A DNA stretch of 64,000 nt, taken from JAVKBW01 sp040222995. Its GTDB lineage: Bacteria; Pseudomonadota; Alphaproteobacteria; UBA8366; Aestuariispiraceae. The position numbers and the translations under genes were made by a program. The DNA lies in the NCBI GenBank assembly GCA_040222995.1, contig JAVKBW010000087.1, forward strand, positions 124,001 to 188,000, written 5' to 3'. The first letter of the stretch is position 1. The number at the start of each line of letters is the position of its first letter. Below, in pieces: positions 8,174 through 16,352 of this stretch. A model generated the notes under the pieces. That model was not told the DNA's origin. It saw nothing but the letters and a program-made list of their open reading frames with translations, and searched no databases.

Positions 8174-9064
8174 ATGATGGTGGATTTGAACATGATGCCG
8201 GAATTGGGCGTAATAGACCGCATTCAGGAACGGTATGACGGGCTCAGAAAATCGGAAAAGCTCGTTGCAAACTATATTCGCGACCACTCCAATCAGTTGC
8301 TCGATATGTCGATTACAGATTTCGCCCGAACGCTTGGCGTCAGCGAGGCGACGGTGAGCCGCTTTACCCGCGCCCTCGGATACAGAGGGTATCCGGAAAT
8401 CAAGCTTGCCCTGGCGTCGGAGCTCAATGTCGGCAACAAGTACATCAATATTCCCGGCACAATGCTGGAGACCGATTCGCTTATCGAGGTCAGCCGAAAG
8501 CTTTACGGCGCGCTGAGTTCGAGCATCGGCGAGACGCAGAAAGCCCTGGATTTCGGCGATATTCAGGAAGCTGTCAGCCATGTTCTGAATGCGCAGAAAG
8601 TTATTTTCTTCGGTGTCGGGGGGGCTGCTGCGGTGTGCGATGAGGCGGCCCATCTGCTGTTGAAGGCGGGCATCCAGGCGTCCGCTCACCGCGACGGGTA
8701 TTCACAGCTTGTCCAGGCTACGACCGTGAACGAAACCTTCACGGTATTCGGAATTTCCCACACCGGCACAACGGACACGGTCGCCCGGTCGCTGATTCTG
8801 GCCGGTGAACAGGGCGCCAAAACCATCGCCATCACCAGCGATGCAAACTCGCTCGTGGCGAGATCGGGGGCGTGTTCGCTGGTTACGGCAAAACCGGATG
8901 CGCCGGATGTTCCGCTATACGGTGACTACCTGGAAGGCCGGATCTGCCAGCTCTACATCATTTATCTGATTTATCTGGGCGTCCTGTTCCAATCCGGCGG
9001 TGAGGCGCAGAAATGCCTGGATGCCACGGCGGAAAGCCTCAAAAAACATTACATGCGCTCCTGA
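8174..9064 (+). CDS. MurR/RpiR-family transcriptional regulator with SIS domain
   Basis: 296 residues. The N-terminal part (about 10-85) is the RpiR helix-turn-helix (YIRDHSNQLLDMSITDFART then LGVSEATVSRFTRALGYRGY), and the rest is a sugar-phosphate-binding SIS domain (VIFFGVGGAAAVCDEAAHLL, then FGISHTGTTDTVARSL). Such regulators sense phosphosugars and control neighbouring sugar-use genes. Two ATGs (8174, 8177) and a GTG (8180) follow AGGGGAG; the second ATG has better spacing, so the first residue is uncertain by one to three codons. The gene lies between the two oppositely directed operons of the island, so it very probably controls both, with a phosphorylated intermediate as effector. No particular sugar is indicated. 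Confidence 0.92.
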   Translation: MMVDLNMMPELGVIDRIQERYDGLRKSEKLVANYIRDHSNQLLDMSITDFARTLGVSEATVSRFTRALGYRGYPEIKLALASELNVGNKYINIPGTMLETDSLIEVSRKLYGALSSSIGETQKALDFGDIQEAVSHVLNAQKVIFFGVGGAAAVCDEAAHLLLKAGIQASAHRDGYSQLVQATTVNETFTVFGISHTGTTDTVARSLILAGEQGAKTIAITSDANSLVARSGACSLVTAKPDAPDVPLYGDYLEGRICQLYIIYLIYLGVLFQSGGEAQKCLDATAESLKKHYMRS

Positions 9065-9222
9065 CACGGGCGCGGTTCCAGCCTGTAAGACGGGTAACGA
9101 TTGCCGTGCTAGTCAGGACTGGAATCCTGCTTTGGCTGTCCGGCCGGGTTGCGCGACTTTCGCAAACAATATTGAAAATCAAAGGGATAGAGTAAAGCCA
9201 CTCTGCTTGCGGCGGTCAGTGC

Positions 9223-9247
9223 GTGGAAATTTTCCTTTTCAAAGGAA
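9223..9247. promoter_or_regulatory. Candidate operator: overlapping palindromes GGAAATTTTCC and TTCCTTT-TC-AAAGGAA
   Basis: GGAAATTTTCC (9225-9235) has GGAAA/TTTCC arms around a central T. It overlaps a second perfect inverted repeat, TTCCTTT (9232-9238) and AAAGGAA (9241-9247), with a two-base centre. The twelve bases GTGGAAATTTTC at 9223-9234 recur as their exact reverse complement at 9331-9342. A link to the RpiR-family regulator encoded just upstream is inferred from position and from the GGAA/TTCC type symmetry known for some sugar-responsive RpiR proteins. Confidence 0.45.
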
Positions 9248-9330
9248 GCGGCTGCGCCGTTGCGCTGCAAACGGTTCATCTTTTTTCGATTCCCGCTTGT
9301 TACTAGTTGACACACCAGTTTCTTTCTGTT

Positions 9331-9342
9331 GAAAATTTCCAC
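9331..9342. promoter_or_regulatory. Second copy of the candidate operator element (reverse complement of 9223-9234)
   Basis: GAAAATTTCCAC is the exact reverse complement of 9223-9234. The two copies are 96 bases apart and flank the likely promoter, an arrangement compatible with paired-site repression of the transporter operon. This is inference from sequence only. Confidence 0.42.
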
Positions 9343-9434
9343 CATAACGGCGGAACGTAAAAATGTATCTGCCGAATGCTGCTGGAAAAGAACCATTTCA
9401 AACGCTGAAATGTCTAAGCATTAGGGAGGAAAAA

Positions 9435-10961
9435 ATGTTTAGTATCCCAAAGAACGCGATCTATCGTCCGGTATCCCGGCGTAAGTTTCTGGAACTCGGC
9501 GGTGGCGCAGCCACTGCTCTGGGCGCCGGTTCTCTCGCTGTTGGCCTCAACAGCGTTATTTCCCGCCGTCCCGCCTACGCCGCTTCGTCGGACGAGGCGA
9601 AATGGCGTCAGTACGAAGGCTCCAAGCTCGTTTTCATGTCCGAAAACACGCCGCCGTCCTTCGCAATCCGCGATAACATGAAGACGTTCTACGACAAGAC
9701 CGGCATCGAAGTTGAAATCATCACCGATAACCTGCCCGTCGTGCAGCAGAAGGTCGGGATCGATCTCAGAAGCGGCAACTCCGACTTCGTGCTGAACTAC
9801 GTGCAGGACAAGCCGATCGGCGCGCCGTTCGCTGACTACTACGCCGACCTGACGCCCCTGATGGGTGACGACACCCTGCCGCAGGATCCGGAAGGAATGG
9901 GCCGTGACGCCTGGTTCGACAACTTCGCCGATGTTTGCGGCCTGTTCTATGACCGTGACCGTCTGATTGCGCTGCCATACGATTCGGCCGTTGCCTGCAC
10001 CTTCTACCGCAAGGATCTGTTCGAGAAGTACACGAAACAGTTCGAGGCCGAATACGGGTATCGTATGGAATACACAAACGATACGACGTGGCAGAACGTT
10101 CTCGACTTTGCGACCTTCTTCAAGGCGCTGAAGGAAGCGGGTGAGGATGTTCCTTACGGGTATGCCCAGCATAACGGATCGTTCGCATGGACCACGCAGC
10201 TCGATATCCAGCGGCTGCAGTTCGCAAACGGCCGGTGGACCGATTTCGACATCGACGACAAACTCGGTTCGCGTGAGCCTGGCCCGGCCAAATGGGGCGA
10301 CGACCAGTCGGTTCTCATCATGGAAAAGCAGAAGGCTCTGGGCGATGTAAGCCATCCGGACAACCTCGCCAACGGTACGCTCGAACTGAACACCGTCTAC
10401 CAGTCGGGTCAGATCGCCATACAGGTTCAGTATCACGAATTCGCCGCGTCTGTGGAAAACCCGGAAACGTCGGTCGCAGCCGGCGGCAAGACCGGTTACG
10501 GCGCCTGCCCGAAAGGCGTGCCGGACTGGATTGTAAACGGTGGCGAAGCCGTCAACGGTACCAACTGCGGTATCGGCGGCATCGGTATCAACGGCAATGC
10601 ATCCGACGACTTGAAGCGGGCCGCCTACATCTTCTCGGTCTGGGCAACCTCGCGTGAAACCCAGTTCGACGTGCTGAGCGGTGTCGGTGGTACGCCGACC
10701 CGTAAATCGGTTCTCGATATGCCGGAGGTTACGGCCGCACGGCAGCGTCCGACGACGATGCCGAATGCCCTTACCTTCGATGCCGTCTACGACTACGGCA
10801 TTAAGGATCCGCATTTCGTGCTCGGACCGAAATTCCCGGAAGCGAACGAGTATCACAACATCGTCGCTGCCGAGACCCAGAATTGCCTTGCTGGACGCAT
10901 GACCGCTGAAGAAGTGTGCCTGCGGATCAAGGAACAGGTAGACAACCTGAACGACGTTTGA
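9435..10961 (+). CDS. Sugar-type ABC transporter substrate-binding protein with Tat signal
   Basis: About 508 residues from the ATG at 9435, chosen for the strong upstream TAGGGAGG. The N-terminus has a twin-arginine signal, SRRKFLELGGG, followed by a hydrophobic stretch and a likely cleavage site after RRPAYA. The body is a large periplasmic binding protein of the carbohydrate-uptake (family 1-like) type, with YADLTPLMGDDTLPQ, LPYDSAVACTFYRKDLFEK and GGTPTRKSVLDM segments. It is the first gene of the transporter operon and is followed by an intrinsic-terminator-like hairpin, then two permeases and an ATPase. Export by Tat implies folding, perhaps with a cofactor or ligand, before export. The ligand is not known; a sugar or polyol is likely from the transporter class. 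Confidence 0.88.
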   Translation: MFSIPKNAIYRPVSRRKFLELGGGAATALGAGSLAVGLNSVISRRPAYAASSDEAKWRQYEGSKLVFMSENTPPSFAIRDNMKTFYDKTGIEVEIITDNLPVVQQKVGIDLRSGNSDFVLNYVQDKPIGAPFADYYADLTPLMGDDTLPQDPEGMGRDAWFDNFADVCGLFYDRDRLIALPYDSAVACTFYRKDLFEKYTKQFEAEYGYRMEYTNDTTWQNVLDFATFFKALKEAGEDVPYGYAQHNGSFAWTTQLDIQRLQFANGRWTDFDIDDKLGSREPGPAKWGDDQSVLIMEKQKALGDVSHPDNLANGTLELNTVYQSGQIAIQVQYHEFAASVENPETSVAAGGKTGYGACPKGVPDWIVNGGEAVNGTNCGIGGIGINGNASDDLKRAAYIFSVWATSRETQFDVLSGVGGTPTRKSVLDMPEVTAARQRPTTMPNALTFDAVYDYGIKDPHFVLGPKFPEANEYHNIVAAETQNCLAGRMTAEEVCLRIKEQVDNLNDV

Positions 10962-10976
10962 CCTGAGCAGCAACTC

Positions 10977-11020
10977 CCTTGCCGGTCGGCGTCTGCCGGC
11001 CGGCAAGGTTTCTTTTTTCT
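10977..11020 (+). terminator. Strong hairpin plus T-run between binding-protein and permease genes (attenuating terminator)
   Basis: The arms CCTTGCCGGTCGG (10977-10989) and CCGGCCGGCAAGG (10996-11008) form a 13-bp stem with one G-T pair and a six-base loop, followed by TTTCTTTTTTCT. This is an intrinsic terminator by form. Placed inside the operon, it would lower permease and downstream expression relative to the binding protein, as is common in binding-protein-dependent importers. Confidence 0.8.
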
Positions 11021-11049
11021 TCGATTCCAGATAGCGGACCGTCATTGCA

Positions 11050-12039
11050 ATGCCCAGTGATGCAGCAAGATCGTATGTGACCGGCGAAGACGACCACGTC
11101 TACGCAGCGCGGACGATCGACTATGTACCGAACGAAATGAATATTGCGCCCAAGCGGCGGTATTTTCTGTATTTGATGCTGCCGGCGATCGTAACGCTGG
11201 CCGCAATCACCATTTATCCGTTTTTCTGGCTTATTTATATGAGCCTGCACAAGATAGGCGCCAGGTCCGATACATGGGTCGGTCTGAAAAACTACGCCGC
11301 ACTCTTTACGGACGAAAAAAATATTCAGGGTTGGCTGATGCTTATCGAGTATTCGGCCATCTGCCTGACTTTCGAGATTCTTGTCGGCGTATTGCTGGCC
11401 GTTATTCTTAACAACAACAGGCTCGAAAAAGTTCTCGTCACCGTCATTCTGATGCCGATGATGATGTCGCCTGTTGTTGCCGGCATGCTCTGGTACTATC
11501 TCTATAACGGAACATTCGGCTGGTATCACTGGCTGTTCCAGAGCCTCGGCATACTGGATTCCACTTCCATTCTCGGCGACTACGACACCGCCCTCTGGGG
11601 GATCATCATTGTCGATATCTGGCAGTGGACGCCGCTGATCACGCTGATTGCGCTGGCAGGCCTGAAGAGGGTGCCGCGCGACCAGGTGGAAGCGAATATG
11701 GTCGACGGCGCGGGACCGATCCGGAATTTCTTCTCGGTTTCTCTTCCGAACATCATTCCCTTCCTGCTGATCGGTATCCTGTTGCGGTTCATGGACAACT
11801 TCCGCTTTATCGATCACATCCTGGCGATGACAGGCGGCGGCCCGGGGAACTCGACGCGCATTCTGCCGGTCTATTTGTTCGATGTGTCGTTCCAGTTCTT
11901 CAAACTGGGTCGTGGCGCTGCGATCGCATTCACGCTGCTGTTCGTCACAATTATCCTTGGCCTGGTACTGGTTCGCGTGCTGGAAGACCCGGCGCAGAAG
12001 AAAGCGATGACTGATTCCGACAATAATGGAGAGGGCTAG
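11050..12039 (+). CDS. Sugar ABC transporter permease, MalF/UgpA type
   Basis: 329 residues with an extended cytoplasmic N-terminus of about 40 residues, then six predicted membrane segments starting at YFLYLMLPAIVTLAAITIY. The EAA loop that docks on the ATPase is EANMVDGAGPIRNFFSVSLP near the C-terminus. This is the first of a permease pair in the carbohydrate-uptake class. The next permease gene starts three bases after its stop, so the two are translationally linked. The protein sits in the inner membrane and receives ligand from the Tat-exported binding protein. Confidence 0.92.
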   Translation: MPSDAARSYVTGEDDHVYAARTIDYVPNEMNIAPKRRYFLYLMLPAIVTLAAITIYPFFWLIYMSLHKIGARSDTWVGLKNYAALFTDEKNIQGWLMLIEYSAICLTFEILVGVLLAVILNNNRLEKVLVTVILMPMMMSPVVAGMLWYYLYNGTFGWYHWLFQSLGILDSTSILGDYDTALWGIIIVDIWQWTPLITLIALAGLKRVPRDQVEANMVDGAGPIRNFFSVSLPNIIPFLLIGILLRFMDNFRFIDHILAMTGGGPGNSTRILPVYLFDVSFQFFKLGRGAAIAFTLLFVTIILGLVLVRVLEDPAQKKAMTDSDNNGEG

Positions 12040-12042
12040 GTC

Positions 12043-12921
12043 ATGGCGTCTCAGGATATTGTAAAGTACCACAACACCACGTCCCGGGCTCTCTCTGTCG
12101 TGGCGATTATCTTTCTGATCGTATATGTCGTCTGGACCCTGCTGCCGTTCGTCATCATGATCGGCTCTTCCGTGAAGGATCTGCTGCAGGCTTTTACCTT
12201 GCCTGCCGTCGGCGACTGGGCCGGTGTGTCGCTGTTCTTCGATTTTTCGCCAACATTCGAGCACTATGTTTCGCTGTTTACCGAAGAATCCTTCGGTACC
12301 TACCTGCGGAACAGCCTTGTCGCTTCTGTTGGATCGGCGCTCGTCGCTGTCGTTCTCGGCACGTCTTGCGCCTATTCGATGTCGCGGTTCGAGTTCCGCG
12401 GCAAGAAGGATCTGTTTTTCTGGATTATCTCCACGCGCATGGCGCCGGTGGTGGCTGTGATCGTGCCGCTGTACTCGATTTTCCGCGGTCTCGAACTGGT
12501 TGGAACGCTGCCGGGGCTTATTCTTGCCTATACGACGTTCAACCTGCCGTTCGCGATCTGGATGCTGAAGGGCTTTTTCGACAATGTCCCTTACGCGATC
12601 GAGGAAGCAGCACAGTGTGACGGGGCAACGCGGTTCCAGGCGAGTCTGATGATTCTGCCGCTGGTCGCACCGGGCATCGGCGCTTTTCTTGTTTTGTGTA
12701 TTCTGTTTGCGTGGAACGATTTTCTGTTCGCCACGATTATCGGTAGCGGCGGAGCCAAAACATTGCCTGCGGCAACCAAGGAACTCATCCAGCCGCAAAA
12801 CGTGCAATGGGGCAAGATCATGGCTGCCGGCGTGGTTACGACAGCACCGATGATGTTCCTCGGCCTGCTGATCAGGCGATATCTGGTCGCCGGTCTGACC
12901 ATGGGTGCGGTTAAAGAGTAA
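12043..12921 (+). CDS. Sugar ABC transporter permease, MalG/UgpE type
   Basis: 292 residues with about six membrane segments. The EAA loop is EEAAQCDGATRFQASLMILP, and the C-terminus ends in the RRYLVAGLTMGAVKE form typical of MalG-type permeases (LTAGAVK). It would form the heterodimeric channel with the preceding permease. It is 45 bases upstream of the ATPase gene. Confidence 0.93.
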   Translation: MASQDIVKYHNTTSRALSVVAIIFLIVYVVWTLLPFVIMIGSSVKDLLQAFTLPAVGDWAGVSLFFDFSPTFEHYVSLFTEESFGTYLRNSLVASVGSALVAVVLGTSCAYSMSRFEFRGKKDLFFWIISTRMAPVVAVIVPLYSIFRGLELVGTLPGLILAYTTFNLPFAIWMLKGFFDNVPYAIEEAAQCDGATRFQASLMILPLVAPGIGAFLVLCILFAWNDFLFATIIGSGGAKTLPAATKELIQPQNVQWGKIMAAGVVTTAPMMFLGLLIRRYLVAGLTMGAVKE

Positions 12922-12966
12922 ACCGTTGAATCTTGAATTAAGCCTTACGAAAAGAGTCGAGAAAAA

Positions 12967-14055
12967 ATGGTAGCGCTAACTATAGATCATGTCTGGAAAT
13001 ACTACCGCGAGACCATCGCTGTTCGAGATCTGAACCTGGAATGTAAAGACGGTGAGTTCGTGTGTGTTCTGGGCCCGTCCGGCTGCGGCAAGTCTTCAAC
13101 CATGCGCATGCTGGCCGGCCTGGAACATATTTCCGCCGGGGACATATTTTTAGGCGATCGCCGGATCAACGATCTGGCGCCGAAAGATCGCGATATCGCC
13201 ATGGTCTTTGAAAACTACGCTCTCTATCCGCACAAGACGGTCGCAGAAAACATCGGTAATCCGTTGAAACTCGCCAAGGTGGCGCGCTCGGAGATTGATG
13301 CGCGGGTCATGGAAGCGGCGAAACTGCTGGAGATTGAACATCTGCTTGATCGGAAGCCGATGGAACTGAGCGGTGGCCAGAAACAACGCGTGGCCATTGG
13401 CCGGGTGATCGTCCGTCAGCCGCAGATCTATCTGTTCGACGAACCGATTGCTCACCTTGACGCCAAGTTGAGAGCGCGGATGCGGTCCGAGTTGAAGCAC
13501 CTGCAGCAGCATCTGGGCGTAACGACGGTTTATGTGACTCACGACCAGCTTGAAGCATTGTCGATGGCCGACCGGATCGCCGTGATGCATGAAGGCGTAT
13601 TGCAGCAGTACGGTACGCCGGAGGAGATTTACTCCAACCCGGTCAATGCCTGGGTTGCCGGTTTCGTCGGAGAGCCCGCCATGAACCTGATCCTGTGCAG
13701 GATCGAGCACGAAGGGGCGAAGACGACGCTTGTGCATGACGGATTTAAAGTGGCTCTGAATGAAGAACTTTCTCAAGCGGTGCAAAAGGGCGACGAACAA
13801 GAGCTCAAGTTCGGCATCAGGCCCGAGAATCTGACGGTTTCGGTAACGCCAAGCGACGATGCAATCGAAGGCGAGGTATTTTCACGGCAGCTTCTGGGCA
13901 GCGATCTTCTCGTCGATGTCATCAGCGGCGGCGATCACATCCGGGTCCGTACGGACCCGACGTTCCCCGGCAAGGTTGACGAAAAGTGCTATGTCACTTT
14001 CGATCTGCGTCATGCTCATCTGTTCACGGCCAGTACCGGCAATACCATGATCTGA
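12967..14055 (+). CDS. Sugar ABC transporter ATP-binding protein (MalK/UgpC type) with atypical Q-loop
   Basis: 362 residues. Walker A is LGPSGCGKSS, the signature LSGGQKQRVAIGR, Walker B YLFDEP, and the H-loop VTHDQ; the C-terminal third is the regulatory OB-like domain of MalK-type proteins (FGIRPENL). Two conserved places differ from most family members. The Q-loop reads MVFENYALYP, with Glu where Gln is usual, and the D-loop region reads DEPIAHLDAKLR in place of DEPLSNLDAKLR. Both signatures also occur in a subgroup of alphaproteobacterial sugar ATPases, as far as I recall, so this is probably a functional variant and not decay. It follows the permeases in the operon. Confidence 0.93.
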   Translation: MVALTIDHVWKYYRETIAVRDLNLECKDGEFVCVLGPSGCGKSSTMRMLAGLEHISAGDIFLGDRRINDLAPKDRDIAMVFENYALYPHKTVAENIGNPLKLAKVARSEIDARVMEAAKLLEIEHLLDRKPMELSGGQKQRVAIGRVIVRQPQIYLFDEPIAHLDAKLRARMRSELKHLQQHLGVTTVYVTHDQLEALSMADRIAVMHEGVLQQYGTPEEIYSNPVNAWVAGFVGEPAMNLILCRIEHEGAKTTLVHDGFKVALNEELSQAVQKGDEQELKFGIRPENLTVSVTPSDDAIEGEVFSRQLLGSDLLVDVISGGDHIRVRTDPTFPGKVDEKCYVTFDLRHAHLFTASTGNTMI

Positions 14056-14084
14056 CTCAGGGATGCGAGGAAAGGAGTTTCCGA

Positions 14085-14687
14085 TTGTCTGCCGTTTCAC
14101 ACTCCTTGACCGGGCGACTGAACGAAGGTTTGCCAGCAAGTCGGATGTCTGACATCGAACAGATTGTGACCGCTTTTCACACCGTGCGCCGGTACGTATA
14201 TCTTTCGGACGGCGTGCGGGATCCGGATGTCATCGAGGCGCGTCGCGCCGGCTCGTGCACGGGCAAGCACCTTGTTCTTCGGAACCGCCTGCGAGACATG
14301 GGTTTCGATGCGAAAGTCGAAACGGTGCAGGGAGATTTCTCGGCCGGTATTCCGCCCCATTCCAGTATGTCGCCGGAACTGCGCGAGATGATACGCGGCG
14401 AACCGGTAATGGATTTTCACAACTTTGTCCGGGTTGAATTCGGCGGCCGGTCGATTGTGCTCGATGCGACCTGGCACGACGAGGTCGCGGCTTACGGATT
14501 CTCAGTGAACGCGGACTGGAACGGCGACGGCGATACCCGCATTGCCCTTGTTCCGGAAAGATCGCTTGGTTTTAGCGAGGACGTCATTTCCCTCAAGGAA
14601 AGCAGCCTTGAAAGCCTGGATGATGCAATGAAGTCCCGCCGCCTGAAGTTTCTGAAAATGCTGAGCGAATGGATTGCAAAAGTATAG
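14085..14687 (+). CDS. Transglutaminase-like (papain-fold) protein of unknown role
   Basis: About 200 residues from a TTG at 14085, which has AAGGAG seven bases upstream; no ATG has such a site, and the first in-frame ATG is 20 codons later. The possible Cys-His-Asp triad of the transglutaminase-like fold is visible: Cys58 in AGSCTGKH, His112 in DFHNFVRVEF and Asp127 in IVLDATWH. There is no signal peptide or membrane segment, so it should be cytoplasmic. It lies between the ABC ATPase and the FGGY kinase genes. Proteins of this type may act as peptidases, amidases or ligases, or may have lost catalysis. A role in a sugar pathway is not established; the substrate may be an amide-linked or N-glycosyl compound. 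Confidence 0.7.
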   Translation: MSAVSHSLTGRLNEGLPASRMSDIEQIVTAFHTVRRYVYLSDGVRDPDVIEARRAGSCTGKHLVLRNRLRDMGFDAKVETVQGDFSAGIPPHSSMSPELREMIRGEPVMDFHNFVRVEFGGRSIVLDATWHDEVAAYGFSVNADWNGDGDTRIALVPERSLGFSEDVISLKESSLESLDDAMKSRRLKFLKMLSEWIAKV

Positions 14688-14762
14688 GAAATATTAAGGC
14701 GCTCCGATAAAAATGCAGGCGCTTTGACAAAAGTCTGAACCTAAAGACCAAAGGGGAGAAAC

Positions 14763-16316
14763 ATGGATAAGGCATTCATAGGCATCGACGCCGGCACAAC
14801 CGGTTGCACGGTCATGATATTCGATACCCGCGGCAAGTGCCTTGGCCACGGGTATAAGGAATATCCGACCATGGCGCCCCGGTCCGGGTGGAACGAACAG
14901 GATCTGGAGGCGGTCTGGCGCGGCATCTGTCACGCGTCGAAAGAAGCGATCAAGCAGGCGAACCTGCCCGATGACGCGTACAAATCCGTCGGGTTTTCCA
15001 GTCAGCGTGGCACTGTCTGCCTGTTGAACAAGGACAAGAAGCCGCTGGCGCCGAGCATCGTCTGGAACGATTCCCGGGCCGTCGAGCAGGCCGATGAAAT
15101 TGCGAAATCGATTTCACCGGAAGAACACCACGAACATACAGGCATGCAGCTCAGCCCGCTCTGGACGGCGTCGAAAATCGCCTGGCTGCGTGACAAGAAG
15201 CCGGAACTTTTCGACCAGATCGCATGGTTCGCAAATGGGCAGGAATACTTTCTGCACCGGCTGGGGGCGGAAAAGTGGGAAACCGATCCTGCATCGCTCA
15301 CGCTGAACGGCATGATGGAGATCGCGAAACTGGACTGGTCCGATCGTATTCTCGATCTGATCGGTATCGATCGCAGCCGTCTGCCGCCTGTCGGTATTCC
15401 GTCCGGCTTTGTCGGAACGGTTTCGAAGGAAGCGTCGCAGGCGACGGGTATTCCGGTCGGCGTTAAGCTGTGCCGGGGCGCTGGCGACCAGCAATGCGCG
15501 GCAATCGGCGCCGGTGTGATCCGCCAGGGGCTGGCGGAATTTACTGTCGGCACGGCCGCGGTGATGGTGGCCCATCTCGATTCCGTCGATCTCATCAAGG
15601 GCAGGAATCTGTGGTGGGGTGGACACGGCGTGCCGCATCACTGGAATATCGAAGGCGCGGCTTTCTGCCTCGGGGCCTGCCTGAAATGGTGGCGGGACAC
15701 GCTGGGCAGCGATGATATTCAAAAAGCGCACGAGCTGGGCAAGAGCCCGTTTGCCGTGATGGTCGATGCGGCGGGAACGGCCAAACCCGGCGCATCCGGG
15801 TTGCTGTTCCATTCGTTCCTGTCCAGCCAGGTCACCCCATACTACGACGCGGTATCCCGAGGCGGGTTTCTTGGCCTCGGCACGCATCACACGCGTGAAG
15901 ACATGATCCGAGCCATGCTCGAAGGGTGCTCCCACGAGATGAAAATGGTGGTGGATGCTTTCGATACGGATATCGAAGGCGGCGTGACGGAGCTTCGTCT
16001 GACGGGCGGCGGCACCAAAAGCCCCGGTTTCGTGCAGATCATGGCGGATATCTTCGGCCGCGAGGTTCATGTCACATCGGAAAGGGAATGTACCGTTCTC
16101 GGGGCGGCGATTCTCGGCGCGGTTGGCGCTGAAGAATTCTCGGACGTCAAGGAAGCGACGGATGCGATGGTCAAGTTGGAGCGATCGTTCGAACCGAACC
16201 GCGACCTGTCCGAGTTGTATCAGGAACAGCATGGAATCTATCGCGATTTCTACGAAGCGATGGCGAAGGGCTCCTATGCCAAGCTCGCCAATTTCTCGAA
16301 CAAGTATTTCGAGTGA
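14763..16316 (+). CDS. FGGY-family carbohydrate kinase (xylulokinase-like)
   Basis: 517 residues, normal for FGGY kinases, which phosphorylate ketoses, polyols or related compounds at a terminal hydroxyl. The N-terminal ATP-binding motif FIGIDAGTTGCTVMIFD, the mid-protein GAGDQQCAAIGAG (catalytic Asp region), and the C-terminal ELRLTGGGTKSPGFVQIMAD (FGGY signature region) and ECTVLGAAILGAVG are all present. GGGGAGAAAC precedes the ATG. It is the probable first intracellular step after uptake by the ABC transporter, and its product may be the effector of the RpiR regulator and the source of aldolase substrate. It is closest in look to xylulokinase and LsrK-like enzymes, but the family is too broad for substrate naming. 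Confidence 0.9.
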   Translation: MDKAFIGIDAGTTGCTVMIFDTRGKCLGHGYKEYPTMAPRSGWNEQDLEAVWRGICHASKEAIKQANLPDDAYKSVGFSSQRGTVCLLNKDKKPLAPSIVWNDSRAVEQADEIAKSISPEEHHEHTGMQLSPLWTASKIAWLRDKKPELFDQIAWFANGQEYFLHRLGAEKWETDPASLTLNGMMEIAKLDWSDRILDLIGIDRSRLPPVGIPSGFVGTVSKEASQATGIPVGVKLCRGAGDQQCAAIGAGVIRQGLAEFTVGTAAVMVAHLDSVDLIKGRNLWWGGHGVPHHWNIEGAAFCLGACLKWWRDTLGSDDIQKAHELGKSPFAVMVDAAGTAKPGASGLLFHSFLSSQVTPYYDAVSRGGFLGLGTHHTREDMIRAMLEGCSHEMKMVVDAFDTDIEGGVTELRLTGGGTKSPGFVQIMADIFGREVHVTSERECTVLGAAILGAVGAEEFSDVKEATDAMVKLERSFEPNRDLSELYQEQHGIYRDFYEAMAKGSYAKLANFSNKYFE

Positions 16317-16352
16317 ACTCGACAACAGCAAATAACACAGGAGGAAAATATC

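Larger units (their letters stand above)
9065..9434 (+). promoter_or_regulatory. Promoter and leader region of the sugar ABC transporter operon
   Basis: A 370-base gap without a believable gene. It contains two copies, in opposite orientation, of a GAAAATTTCCAC element and a further perfect inverted repeat (listed separately), all within 9223-9342. The strong ribosome site TAGGGAGG precedes the binding-protein ATG at 9435. A TTGACA-like hexamer (tagTTGACAc) is at about 9307-9312, inside the region framed by the repeats, which would suit repression of this promoter. Confidence 0.55.

Noticed and set aside
9414..11045. Long antisense open frame opposite the sugar-binding protein gene
   Set aside because: It is rich in Arg, has no ribosome site and no recognisable domain; the coding strand shows a clean signal peptide and binding-protein sequence, so this frame is a shadow of high third-position GC.
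10927..12807. Long antisense open frame opposite the two permeases
   Set aside because: Sequence is low-complexity (Arg, Gln, His, Asp), typical of a shadow of membrane-protein codons; the opposite strand has clear permease motifs.
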